This document shows positions 26,416 to 36,165 of a DNA stretch of 64,000 nucleotides, one piece after another (the stretch's first letter is position 1; every line of letters begins with the position of its first letter). The position numbers and the translations under genes were made by a program. The notes under the pieces were generated by a model. It made no database searches, was not told the DNA's origin, and worked only from the letters and a program-made list of their open reading frames with translations. The DNA is from Hymenolepis diminuta. Lineage: Eukaryota > Platyhelminthes > Cestoda > Cyclophyllidea > Hymenolepididae. Where the stretch lies: assembly GCA_900708905.1 (NCBI GenBank), contig CAADRB010000020.1:1750644-1814643 (forward strand). Direction: 5' to 3'.

Positions 26416-26724
26416 GGAAAAAGCTTTCATAAATGTGAGTGAACAGTGTTCAGTGAGCCCATTGATTTTAAAAAAAATGACTTCAATGATGTAAATCCCA
26501 CTTTACACCGGCCAAATAACGATGGGAGTGGTGCGACCAGCTATCTTTTAAACTCTTGCAATTGTGAAATAAGTGGCCATGAAACTACAGGAGAATTCAA
26601 ATCTGAGGTCATGAAAATCATCGCAATTGTCCTCAAAACGTGAAGATATATATTTTTTCATATGCAAATCGTATCTGTAGTAGAACATTAACTATTTCTT
26701 TTTTATAAATGGTGAACCAGGGCT

Positions 26725-26845
26725 GAGTTTCAATAGCGGTGCATCGGGGCCATTGTGTATGCCTTCCTAGTAAGAAGCCGGGAGGTCGCGATTTATCGAT
26801 GCACATCAAGTGATAGGAATGGTCAAACACACATATTTTAGTTGT
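26725..26845 (+). mobile_element. degenerate tRNA-derived SINE copy (head and proximal body)
   Basis: Shows AGCGGTGCATCGGGGCCATT, GGAGGTCGCGATTTATCGAT and ACATCAAGTGATAGGAATGG. It lies 300 bp after another copy in the same orientation. Confidence 0.
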
Positions 26846-27492
26846 GGTCTGCAGGTCAAAAACTAATTAATTAATTATTTTTAGTAAGACCAATATGCTC
26901 ATTTAAAAGCACCTGCCTTTAATTGGTTTGAGCCTGTTATCCACATTCTCTTTATCCCCTCATCCGGAGCTGATGAATTTACGGATGAAATAGTTTTACA
27001 GACACCAATAATTGAGTACTTTCCTCCACAACTGTGTTAATACAGTAAAATGAATGTTTTAAACAAAGACAAATGCAATGAATGGTAGATATGCTTGTGG
27101 ATCATAAGATTGCTTCTTCATCGTACTTCTCTAACTCCCATTTGGTTCCATTCCTTTTAAATACACACTATACATTTATAATCCTCACTAAGTGATTAAT
27201 ACTCTTCCTCTTTTGATAAGATTTGATGCTATTTCTGGCATATATAGTTTCTAAGTGGTAGTCTATATTAATCATACTGACCAAAATAGCCCAATGCATA
27301 TTTTCACTTCTGCAAATCTAAGAAAGATGTATCTCATAAATTCTTGGAAGGTGTTGCTGCTAAGGGGAGAAGGAAATTTTAAGTTCGCCTTATTTATGCG
27401 AGATATCAAATTTCTGCAATTTGTGTTCTGCATTGACTGTCTACTTGATTTATGAGAAAAATTGACATTCTACATGCTTTTGCTGTACCTTA

Positions 27493-27525
27493 TGACGTAT
27501 GGTTACTAAGGCAACTCTATTTAAA
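27493..27525 (+). promoter_or_regulatory. CRE + X-box + TATA promoter candidate
   Basis: TGACGTAT (CRE-like) at 27493, GTTACTAAGGCAAC at 27502-27515 (one mismatch from the RFX X-box palindrome GTTRCCNNRGYAAC) and TATTTAAA at 27518. The order and spacing suit a core promoter. It lies about 2 kb downstream of the teashirt stop. No coding exon follows that I can identify. Confidence 0.
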
Positions 27526-28109
27526 GCCGTAGTAAAATATGTTCCAGAAACTAGAAACAAATCAGTGAATGCATATTGAATGAATCCAGTGGTCCAGAAA
27601 GTTATGAATCTTAGGACGAGTGTATTATAAATTGATTTTATTAATTTGCTATTCGTATTAGTCCCGTACGTCGTTTTAAAAGAAGACGTTGGAATTAAGA
27701 TAAGAGGTCATTTAATTAAATAAACCACCGAACTACTCAGTTCTTGCGACAAGAGGCAGAATGAACTACTTTATAGCAGAATCCATAAAATCTTGAATTT
27801 GAACGTACTGGTCTGGTACTGGTAACATATTTGATCTGGTACTAGATTTTTCGATTATGCTATTCCGTGTCCTTGCCTGGGGAGTAAACCTATTTCCTTT
27901 ATCCTACATTGCTGGCGAATCATTCTCATAGCACAGCAACTAATAACACGCCATTCTAATTTCCAAATAAAGTGGGGAGAAGCCGCATATCGCCTATCGA
28001 TGGTGACTACTGGCAATGCGAGTTCGAATTATACGGCTATTTTTAGCTATCTCATAGCTCTGCTATGTTAAAACTTTAAGATGCGGAATATTATTTAAGA
28101 TTATCTGCC

Positions 28110-28405
28110 TTATTAATCATTTGAAGAAAAAGTGAAATGAAGTAAATAAACCGGTCAGTAAGCACTGAACATAGTAGGACAAGAATTTACTGCAATCTAG
28201 GAGACGATTCGTGAAATTTGAACTTTGGAACGTGAACTGTCCATTTAGTAAATATCGTTGAATTAAATGAAGACCCAATGATATCTTTATATAGTTCTCT
28301 GTATCTTTTCGATCTCTTTCCCTATATCATTTGCTGTGCTTACTGTTTTCGATGTCATTTGCTTCCCAGAATTAAAAATTGTGATTTTTTTATTACTGGG
28401 GATAA
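28110..28405 (+). repeat. unclassified dispersed repeat, copy B
   Basis: Colinear with copy A: TGAAGAAAAAGTGAAATG, GCAATCTAGGAGACG, CTTTGGAACGTGAACTG, TCGATCTCTTTCCC, CCCAGAATTAAAAATTG and GGGGATAATGAAAATGA. About 8.2 kb separates the copies. No terminal repeats recognised. Confidence 0.
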
Positions 28406-28649
28406 TGAAAATGATTACACATTTTGACAGATCTGGGACTTGTCCAAAGAAAGCTAGTCGATTAGATTTTGAATGTCTTCAAGATAAGAGTTGAAAGACA
28501 CTCTCAGCATAATTTTCAATAAGGAATTCCCTTTTTTGGGTACTACGCAAAAAAATTTTAGAACTTTCAAAATTAAGTTAGACTGACTCCGAATACCTAA
28601 ACTTGTCGTCCCCATATCATAGAAACCTGTTTTTGTCTAACCGCGTTCA

Positions 28650-29540
28650 AGATCTACCAGGTCCAGGTAGATCCGTCCACGAATTCTGCTTCAAAAATTA
28701 TTTTAGAATTGTCATTACAAATAAATCTAAATAAATCTTTCTGATAAATCATAATTTGAATTAACGATCTATTCAATTAGATAGACACCTCGAGCGGTCA
28801 TTTTGGCAATAGCTTCGCATTGTTTAAATATGCTTAGTTTTCACAAATTCTAGGAGCTCCATTCAGATTCAATACTGAAACGTATGTAGATATGAATGCG
28901 TATGCCTACGGATGAGTTTAAATGGATGCATGAACATACCTCAAGCTAAAGCTAAGCTGTTTGAATCTGTTCAACTTTTCCGCCTGATTTGCTACTACCT
29001 AAAATTAAGCATCCACCCATGCGACCCTCAACCTTGCCATTGTTCCATCGTGTAACTAAACGACTTTATTAGCTCGACATCGTTATATTTAAAAGAAAAT
29101 AGATAGTCGTAGCGTTAATAGTCCAAACAAGCCACTAAAACACTGTTTTTAACATCTCATCGATCAACTTGGCATTTACTCTTCCATTAGAGCCCACTGA
29201 TGCACATTTAACTACTTAATCCCGCCAACCAATTTACCCACAAGTAAGAAAACGAAGGTGTAGACTCAGATAAACCATAAGGTGATACATCATCTTCTTT
29301 GTAATATATAATATATAGATCTATGTACACTGAGAGAACAGATAAAGAATTTAGATATTTCTTTGCCCCCCAAATGAACGCAGACGCAAAAGGGCAACAA
29401 TCTCACACGGAGCAACATATTTACAACACTTTGGACGGGGTAGGAAGCAAATAAAAGAATTGAAAAGAACAGAGGGAGATGCCGGGGTTTCTGTGAAGTG
29501 AATGAAAGAAGGAAAGAAGTCTAAGGAGGAGTGAGAGCGA
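28650..29540 (-). other. probable 3' UTR and downstream flank of teashirt
   Basis: AT-rich sequence immediately after the teashirt stop, with no open frame of note on either strand. The candidate AATAAA at 29065-29070 lies inside it. No other feature recognised. Confidence 0.
29065..29070 (-). terminator. candidate polyadenylation signal for the teashirt gene
   Basis: The minus strand reads AATAAA here, about 475 nt past the stop codon. It is the first canonical hexamer I noticed downstream on that strand. Such hexamers are common by chance in AT-rich DNA, so confidence is low. Confidence 0.
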
Positions 29541-29544
29541 TTTC

Positions 29545-32500
29545 TTATTCGGAATCCTTGGAAGCGACAGTTGTGCTATCTCCAGTAGCTGACAAACTCT
29601 TGATTGTTGAAGTGGTTGTGGGAGCCGATGTATTAGGGGTAGATACAGTGGCAGAGCTCGCGGTCGTTCCAGGGTTTCCCATGGAAACAATCTGTCTGAG
29701 AGCGGAGAGGTAGTTAATGAGTCCTTCTGGATTGTCCAAGCCAGGGGAATCATGAGTTGGGATAGGAGCTGGCGGAGTGAGGTTGAAGTCATGGAGAAGG
29801 TTTATCAAGGGAGGTGAATATGCAGGAATAGTCGGTGGTGGCTGTGGCACTTGTGATTGATTAATCTCTTCACCTGCCTTATTTGGAGTAGCAACAGCTA
29901 GCGAGACAACAGCCTGAGCAAAGAGCATCAGAGCTTTCTGTTCAGGAGACATTCCAGACGTATCGATCGGTTGAGGTGGAGGAGGGGGAGGCGGTGGAGC
30001 CGCATTTCCAGGGAAGAGGATGGAAAAGAGAGCATTCAGTGGTGATGAATTATTATCAGTAGGTCGTGACAATGAAGCTAGCAGATCAGCAGGTTTGAAA
30101 CCACTCAGACGAGTAGAGGTTGGAGGTGCATTAAAATGACGCAACAACGCAGCCAGTGCGGCAGCTTCTGTTGGAGATTTCGAATCCAGGGATTTCTGTT
30201 GCGAACACTGTGAGGCGGATGGAGGTTGAGTTGTAGATGGCTGAGGGGGCTGAGGGTTTGATTGCTGGTGATATTGAGGAGGTGGAGGCGAAAAGAATCG
30301 GCTCAGATCTGGGGTTCCATGGGAAAAACCAGGATATGGGAAAGGTAGTCTCCTCTTATCAGGCATATTTCCTGACGAACCAGAAGGTTTAGCCATAGCC
30401 GATTGTTGAAGCAAACAGGGACACTTATTCTTGCTGATATGAAGACGAACTTGTCCCTTGTTGGCGAACGGTTTACCACAGAAATGACATTTCGCCTTCT
30501 TGGTTATATTGGCAACCATACTAGGACCAGATGAAGTCAAAGTTGGTGGATTCATGTGAACTGGGAGAGGAGTAGACTTTGCAAAATCAAATCCACCTCC
30601 TGGAAACATTGATTGTTCAAAAATCTTCGAATGAGAGGGGAGATTTCCTAGATTCATATTCCCTTCAGGTTTCTTCTGATCAGACTCTGACTGTTTAGCT
30701 GCATTCAAAACTACACTAAGTAGGCCCATCAGATTAGCATTTTCACCTTCACCATTACCAGAAGGAGGAAGAAGGAAATCTAAATTCGGCGGGGTTTGTT
30801 GCTGACTAGAGGCACTGGCAGAAACTTTCGACATGATGTTCTGCAATGCTGATAAGGCAGCTGCAATATTCGGTTGCTGACTTCCGGCTTCTGAAGTGGT
30901 AGGACAAGTCTTGTTAATATTGCTGCTATTATTTCCAGATGTCTCCATGCCATTTGAGTTATTTGAAGGTGATGGCGAAATTTCACTGGTTTGGCTGAAT
31001 GGACGCATTGGACTTTTCATTCCAGACCCAGATTGATGAGTAGTTTCAACAAGTTTCTGAAGAGAGGATAGGGGATTCTCACCAGCTTCGGCGGAAAATC
31101 CAAGAAGAGGGCGCTTATCAGCAGAAGCCTCTGTGGAAGAGTTTCCAGCAGGAGCGGCAGAATTTGAAGATCCACTAGAGAACCGGCGTTTTCTTGAGAT
31201 ATTCTTATCCGGTGTCGACCTGGAAGTGTCAGTTTCAGCCATTGGAGAGAGATTGCACCGACCAAAAGCAGTTAAAGTGGTCGTCGTCGGCTTCACAACA
31301 TTCTGACCTTGTTGTCTCTGAGGCGGCCAGTTTGAGTTTCTCGATGTTACTGGACTAGAAGCACTTGAGAATGGAAGACTCTTCTCAACAAAACTTTCAA
31401 TTTGTCGAATCACACTATCTGTGCATCCACGTCTAGACGGCTCATCCCCCGAAGCTTTTGGACTATTATTCTCGCGACTAGAAGTTGGTGAATTCAGGTA
31501 CTTCTGTTCTGACCTGTCGTTTTCGTTTCTCGGTGAGGATGTACCACTTCGTTGAAGTTCTGAGGGGCAGGAAAGCGCTTCTGGAGAGGCTGCAGGCTTA
31601 GGAGACGGTTTCACCACATGCATTTCATGGGAACTGGCAGGCCGTTCACGTTTCTGGGGCTCTTCCAATCTTGGAGATTTAATTCCTGCTCGTTGGAGGT
31701 TTTCAGGATGACCATTCACTTTCTTCTCAGATTCAGAAGTGATTTTTGGGATTTCAGGAGGTACGCCCAGTCCATTTTGAGGAAGGGCTGCTGCATTTCC
31801 ACGAAGTGGTCTTTTCATCGCCGTGGAAGCAGAATTAGATTTCAAACCTCCTCCCCATGAGGAACTATTAGTAGAACTACCTCCACTTCGATTCCGATCA
31901 GATGAAGAGAATGTCTGACTTGCCAGTAAATTTCGCCCCGCATCACTATAAACAATCTCAGAATAGTGACTCGTTTTCATCATATGCATGGTAAGCTCAG
32001 GTAGACTTCGAAAGGACTGATTACACCGCATACACCGCAAGATTTCACGTGTCTGCTCGGTTTCACTATTTATCCACATATCCTGACCTCTCACTAGCTT
32101 CGGGATATCGCGTTCTGGTTGACTACTCCGAGGTTTATGTCCAGTATCCCTCATATGGAGTGTGAAGACATAAAGGCTCTCAAAATCTTCTCCGCAACTA
32201 CACAGGAATGCCGTTTCACGACTCCTTGGGGGAGATGTTAATTCATTCTGCATTCGAGGACCCATTCCAGCTGGTTTCAGGCTGGATTCCGAAGGATTGG
32301 GAAAGTGGCATCGAGCCTGATTGGGAAGACTGGATCCACTTATACGCCTAGAGGTGAACCCAAGACGATGGAATTGTGGAGCATTTGGGGCAGTTGATTG
32401 TCGAAATGATTCAGATTCCTCCGTAGACTGATGTTTACGATTGTGTTGGTAAAAGGCGCTGTATTTCTGATTGCCTCGCATGGATATACCAGACATGGGA

Positions 32501-33231
32501 GGATGGGGATGAGATAGGGACTGTTGACTTGGAGTTGGAGGAGTTTGGTTTGATTGTGATGAGGGTGCAGAGGGTCGGTTCCCAGGTATCCATAGTGGTA
32601 CACTTGTGGATGTAGGAATAGGAGGTGGATTAGGGACGTTAAGGTTTCCTCTACCAAGGTTGATCAGTTGCCATCCGAGTTGATGCAGAGCTTCAAGGGA
32701 ATTAATATCTTCTTTTTCACTCTTTTTAGCAATTAGATCTTGCAAGGAGGCTACAGTTGTATCAATAGGAGTTGAGGTCGAGGAGAGGGTCTTGAAGAAT
32801 TCTGTCAAAACTTTAACCTGGGATGAGAGTTCATCTGAATTGGGTTGATTCTGATCGGAAGACTCGGATGTTTGTTTAGAAGATTTGTTATCCTCGTTCT
32901 CAACTTTTAAATGAGGTTGTTTTTCAATCTCACTGGATTTCTCTTCATTCCCAGGGGGTTTCTCATCAGAATCTTCCATTTTAATGAGTTTAGGAGGGGT
33001 GGAAATCTCTGCAGAACTGCGATCTGTTGCGGAAAGGTCAAGAGGTCGTGATTTACTACTGCTGAAGGCCGTACTAATAGTCATTGGTGATTCTGGACTC
33101 TTTGATGAAGATTTTTGTTTGCGAGTTGATGGTGATTTAGGAGGTTGCGATTCTGTCGAAGGATGAGGAGACGTCGGCTGAGGTGGAGCTGAAGGTAAAG
33201 ACGGTGGGTTTGATGAAGACAGTAGGTTCAT
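29545..33231 (-). CDS. tsh: Teashirt-family zinc-finger transcription factor (large exon)
   Basis: An uninterrupted 1228-residue frame, by far the longest in the window. Three widely spaced zinc fingers are visible: finger 1 at about residues 344-365 (C-x1-C-x12-H-x5-H), finger 2 at 400-422 (C-x2-C-x12-H-x5-H, core CMRCNQSFRSLPELTMHM), and finger 3 at 915-937 (C-x2-C-x12-H-x5-C, core CHFCGKPFANKGQVRLHI). This widely spaced arrangement and these finger sequences are characteristic of Teashirt/Tiptop/TSHZ proteins. PLDLS at residues 63-67 is the CtBP corepressor-binding motif known from fly Teashirt. Two SUMO-type sites (IKMED, K84; LKVE, K109) lie in an acidic stretch. The rest is Ser/Pro/Asn-rich, with a polyproline run about 150 residues from the C-terminus. 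Family members are nuclear repressors acting in axial and limb patterning and Wnt signalling; that role is inferred here. Fly and vertebrate members are roughly 950-1100 residues, so this is somewhat long. The start is the first Met of the open frame, but the frame stays open 36 codons upstream across a splice acceptor, so the true N-terminus may lie in an earlier exon. Confidence 0.
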   Translation of the reverse strand: MNLLSSSNPPSLPSAPPQPTSPHPSTESQPPKSPSTRKQKSSSKSPESPMTISTAFSSSKSRPLDLSATDRSSAEISTPPKLIKMEDSDEKPPGNEEKSSEIEKQPHLKVENEDNKSSKQTSESSDQNQPNSDELSSQVKVLTEFFKTLSSTSTPIDTTVASLQDLIAKKSEKEDINSLEALHQLGWQLINLGRGNLNVPNPPPIPTSTSVPLWIPGNRPSAPSSQSNQTPPTPSQQSLSHPHPPMSGISMRGNQKYSAFYQHNRKHQSTEESESFRQSTAPNAPQFHRLGFTSRRISGSSLPNQARCHFPNPSESSLKPAGMGPRMQNELTSPPRSRETAFLCSCGEDFESLYVFTLHMRDTGHKPRSSQPERDIPKLVRGQDMWINSETEQTREILRCMRCNQSFRSLPELTMHMMKTSHYSEIVYSDAGRNLLASQTFSSSDRNRSGGSSTNSSSWGGGLKSNSASTAMKRPLRGNAAALPQNGLGVPPEIPKITSESEKKVNGHPENLQRAGIKSPRLEEPQKRERPASSHEMHVVKPSPKPAASPEALSCPSELQRSGTSSPRNENDRSEQKYLNSPTSSRENNSPKASGDEPSRRGCTDSVIRQIESFVEKSLPFSSASSPVTSRNSNWPPQRQQGQNVVKPTTTTLTAFGRCNLSPMAETDTSRSTPDKNISRKRRFSSGSSNSAAPAGNSSTEASADKRPLLGFSAEAGENPLSSLQKLVETTHQSGSGMKSPMRPFSQTSEISPSPSNNSNGMETSGNNSSNINKTCPTTSEAGSQQPNIAAALSALQNIMSKVSASASSQQQTPPNLDFLLPPSGNGEGENANLMGLLSVVLNAAKQSESDQKKPEGNMNLGNLPSHSKIFEQSMFPGGGFDFAKSTPLPVHMNPPTLTSSGPSMVANITKKAKCHFCGKPFANKGQVRLHISKNKCPCLLQQSAMAKPSGSSGNMPDKRRLPFPYPGFSHGTPDLSRFFSPPPPQYHQQSNPQPPQPSTTQPPSASQCSQQKSLDSKSPTEAAALAALLRHFNAPPTSTRLSGFKPADLLASLSRPTDNNSSPLNALFSILFPGNAAPPPPPPPPQPIDTSGMSPEQKALMLFAQAVVSLAVATPNKAGEEINQSQVPQPPPTIPAYSPPLINLLHDFNLTPPAPIPTHDSPGLDNPEGLINYLSALRQIVSMGNPGTTASSATVSTPNTSAPTTTSTIKSLSATGDSTTVASKDSE

Positions 33232-33285
33232 TGCTTTCCCGAAGTCGCAAACATTAATTCCTTCCTCGTTCTGATTGTTCTTAAC

Positions 33286-33310
33286 TTCTCCTATGAGAGA
33301 GGAAAAAGTG
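33286..33310 (-). other. 3' splice acceptor at the upstream edge of the teashirt exon
   Basis: On the minus strand a pyrimidine run (TTTTTCCTCTCTCATAG) ends in AG at 33292-33291, followed by GAGAAG. Slightly upstream is GGTTAAC, a plausible branch-point region. The reading frame is open through the acceptor, and the exon starting at 33290 would add about 20 residues (EVKNNQNEEGINVCDFGKA) before the first Met. An intron in frame phase 1 would fit. Alternatively this could be a spliced-leader trans-splice site, which would make the Met at 33231 the real start, 59 nt downstream of the leader. The sequence alone cannot separate the two. Confidence 0.
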
Positions 33311-33389
33311 GACGTTAACCAATCGTGTTCAAGTGTCTTCTATTAATCACATTCTTGTCTGTCTAAGTGTATGTAAGCCTTCTCTGTGT

Positions 33390-33720
33390 GTGTTGTTTGA
33401 CATGTCGGCATTTTGACAGCTCTCATAGGCCGGCGGGTTTTTTATAAAAGCACATAGCGCACACAACACGGCCAACATGTCTACCTAAAGACATGGACAC
33501 GACACACAAATAAAGAGCGAGAGAAACGACGAGACCGCCGTCGCCGACGACGTCAAGTGATTGATGTAATTTGTGTGTGTGCGTGTGTGTGTGTGTGTGT
33601 GAATATGAGCTTTAGCGGGACTTGTCAAGTCAATGTCACTCAAAGCTAACTTCTACTCTCGCTCTCTTTCACACACAGGCTAGTCTCGATCATCGATTTG
33701 ACTGCATGCATACGCGGACA
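33390..33720 (-). promoter_or_regulatory. candidate teashirt proximal promoter / 5' region
   Basis: A GC-richer block directly upstream of the large exon. It contains a TATA-like TTTATAAAA (33443-33450, readable on both strands), a GACGTC CRE-like core near 33550, a (GT)n tract (33571-33601), two GAGA-type motifs (AAAGAGCGAGAG near 33512 and CTCTCGCTCTCTTTC at 33656) and TCAAG/CTTGAC repeats. On the minus strand a short ATG frame begins about 30 nt downstream of the TATA (MPTCQTTHTEKAYIH...), but it has no obvious donor site and is probably chance. Promoter activity is inferred from motif clustering and position only. Confidence 0.
33571..33601. repeat. (GT)n microsatellite
   Basis: GT repeats with one GC interruption, within the candidate teashirt promoter region. 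Confidence 0.
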
Positions 33721-33814
33721 AAAAGGTTTATGATAAATCCAAGGTAGCCGGACAATGTAAATCTGTCTCCAAATCCAATAAGAAAACCATTTCTCTAATG
33801 TTCACTTCGGGTAG

Positions 33815-33935
33815 AGAGTGGCATCATAGAGCCACGGATTCTGCCACCTTATTAGCTAGATTTAACCAATAAGGTGTACACAGATGGGCATTAAACCCAT
33901 GACCTTTGACTTCCCAGTTAGCCGCTGTACCATAC
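33815..33935 (-). mobile_element. tRNA-derived SINE copy just upstream of teashirt
   Basis: Read on the minus strand: ATGGTACAGCGGCTAACTGG, AAGTCAAAGGTCATGGG, then TGCCCATCTGTGTACACC, TTGGTTAAATCTAGCTAAT and CCGTGGCTCTATGATGCC. It lies about 0.5 kb upstream of the large teashirt exon, in the same transcriptional sense. Confidence 0.
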
Positions 33936-33939
33936 AAAA

Positions 33940-35580
33940 ATTCAATCACACTTATTAGATCATCAAATAAAGCGGGGGAAGGAGGGTGTATGAGTCACGA
34001 AAATCTTTTAGTGTAGAGGGAGGTAAGTGGAGAGATATTCGTGACAAGAAAATGACTATTTGATGACTGATTGAAGACTTACTAATCGCGACGAGGAATC
34101 AAATCGGCAACTTCTTTTGCGATTGACAAACACGCTAAAAGAAATCATGCGTCAGTAGGTAGTTTATGAAACATGACTCAGGAGGAGCCTCTTTTCTTAG
34201 TGAACAATTATCTCATCGGTTAACTCGTACAGTTCGGAGCCGGAACTCCGAAATTCTAACTTCTGGTTATGGTAATTAGCTAGATGATGATGGTGATAGC
34301 ACAGCTAAACAAGTCTTTTAAATATTGTCCAAGTAACGATGCTATGGTAAAAGCATGAGAAAAATATGAATCAAGACCAATATATAATAATTCTGCTTCC
34401 CTCTGTTTAGAGCATTCACTGTTAAATGTGGACGAAGTAGAATGTGATTCTAACTGTTTAAGTCACAGAAATCGTTCTCAGAAACGGAAATAATTCCATA
34501 GAATCGCTAGATTAAGACATGACATTAATGGCAATATCGAAATTCTGAAGAAAGTAACTTCATGAAACAGGATAAAAGCAGGAATAACATTCATGATGAA
34601 ATGAAATGAGATTTATACCTATTACTTATGAGAGAGTAATGGTTAAAGTGAGATGTAGGATTAGATGGTCTAATACATTCGACTTTAAAAAATGTCCGAC
34701 TAATTTATCTTTAAACCAACTTTTCATTTCTATTGTAAATCGAACTGGATAACCATCGTCCGTTAATTTAAAAAAACCAAATATTTCTAAAGCTCTAATC
34801 CTTTTTAAATTAGTAAGGAAGTGTAAATTCCATAGGACCATTTCTCCCCCGTTCAATAATCTAATTTTCATGACATATTTGGAGAAAAATATCCGTTGTC
34901 CAAAGAAACCATTGCATCTAGCAGTCCGTTTTCGTTGATACAGTGTTCGATAAGTCTATCCAACATATACCGGTTATTTTTTAAAGAGATAGAAATGTTT
35001 CTCGCTTGAAAGCAGGAAATGACGTTCCAAAATTAATGGAACAGAATGTTTGATCCGTTCACTCAAATATTAATATAAATCTTAGAATCAATTTCAGTCT
35101 AACGAAGACTAAAAATTCAATCTCGACTCAAGACAGTATCCATATGAAACAGCCATAGAAACATGTGATAACTAGTAGCCCAAATGATGTCCGAGACACG
35201 GGCATATATTCACTGAATGTTATAAATAAGTGTGTTGAAGTTAAAACTGAAATAAATACGGCATGTAACATCGACTTACTGAAAATCAGATGGTTGGAAA
35301 TTGGTCGGCAGTTGGTCTAACTAATTCCAAATATAGTGGAACGACTTTGGTAAGTGCAGTAGGTATACAAGATATTAATGCTCTTCCACACTGGCAGTAG
35401 GAGGAGGTGTGTTATCTTGGGAGGTATGGGGAGATATATTTTAATGATAAAATGGGAGACGATTAAAATCGCGACCTGTCACAGTGACAGTAGACAGTCT
35501 GGAGACTACTAACTGCTTCTGGATGACGTTTCCTCCACGCAAAGGCTTGAAATCTCACCTCAACCAATGTCTATTCTGCG
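33940..35580. other. upstream flank of teashirt
   Basis: Beyond the possible SINE head at 34.2 kb nothing was recognised. An upstream teashirt exon might lie here or further right, but no sequence resembling a TSHZ N-terminus was seen. Confidence 0.
34204..34275 (+). repeat. possible SINE head with a 7-bp perfect hairpin
   Basis: CTCATCGGTTAACTCGTAC resembles the A-box part of the SINE family. It is followed by TTCGGAG (34233-34239) and its perfect complement CTCCGAA (34246-34252) around a CCGGAA loop. No B box was seen, so assignment is tentative. Confidence 0.
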
Positions 35581-35581
35581 C

Positions 35582-35780
35582 GTTGCCTAGCGCAATGTGA
35601 TTGCAGCATGGTAGCCAATAGATGAAGCCTGGTTGGTAGCACCTACTACTTTAGAGCTCGTCCATCCAATCAGCGCACAGGGGCGTGCTTATTGGCTGCG
35701 ACAAGGTCACCCGAATGTGATAGGCTGAGATATTCACTGACAAATGCGTACACAGGCGCAGTGCTAAGCCAATCAAACAA
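35582..35780. promoter_or_regulatory. CCAAT-box cluster upstream of teashirt
   Basis: Four CCAAT boxes in about 160 bp: AGCCAATA 35613, CCAATCAG 35666, ATTGGCT 35691 (inverted) and AGCCAATCAA 35767. An X-box-like GTTGCCTAGCGCAAT begins at 35582. The block is richer in CpG than its surroundings. It lies 2.3-2.5 kb upstream of the large teashirt exon, so it may be a distal promoter or enhancer of that gene. Confidence 0.
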
Positions 35781-36137
35781 TGCGATTCACGATTGCCTTT
35801 TGCGATGTCAATCAAGGGAAGGAAAAGAACCAACGAGAAGCACGCGCGTCCTTGGAGGTAGGTTAACAGATCTGCCCCCTATGGATAGAGAAAGAGAAAA
35901 AATTTTGTCCCCCTTCTTCCCATACTTGCTCTTCGTTTTTTTCCATTGCCTAGATTATATTAACATTTTTTACTTTTATTTATATCGTCCTCCATGTCTA
36001 CAAATAGACCTGGTTGTATGGTGTAAATGAAACATTTATTCTAGTATTTTATTATTACGGATGATATTTTAAAACGAAAAATAATCTTCATTATTAATAC
36101 TGCCTTATTTTAAACCGAATTATGTGCCTTGCGTACT

Positions 36138-36165
36138 ACCATAAATTTTGAAGGAAATTTATGGT
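36138..36165. repeat. perfect 11-bp stem hairpin
   Basis: ACCATAAATTT (36138-36148) and AAATTTATGGT (36155-36165) are exact complements around a 6-nt loop. Confidence 0.

Noticed and set aside
26970..27000. CTGATGA...GAAA resembling a hammerhead core
   Set aside because: The segment between the boxes pairs over only 2 bp, and no stems I or III form.
29531..33166. Open frames opposite or shifted within the teashirt exon (for example 29531-29713 +, 31618-31860 +, 32340-32657 -)
   Set aside because: They overlap a long, domain-bearing frame and are its shadows.
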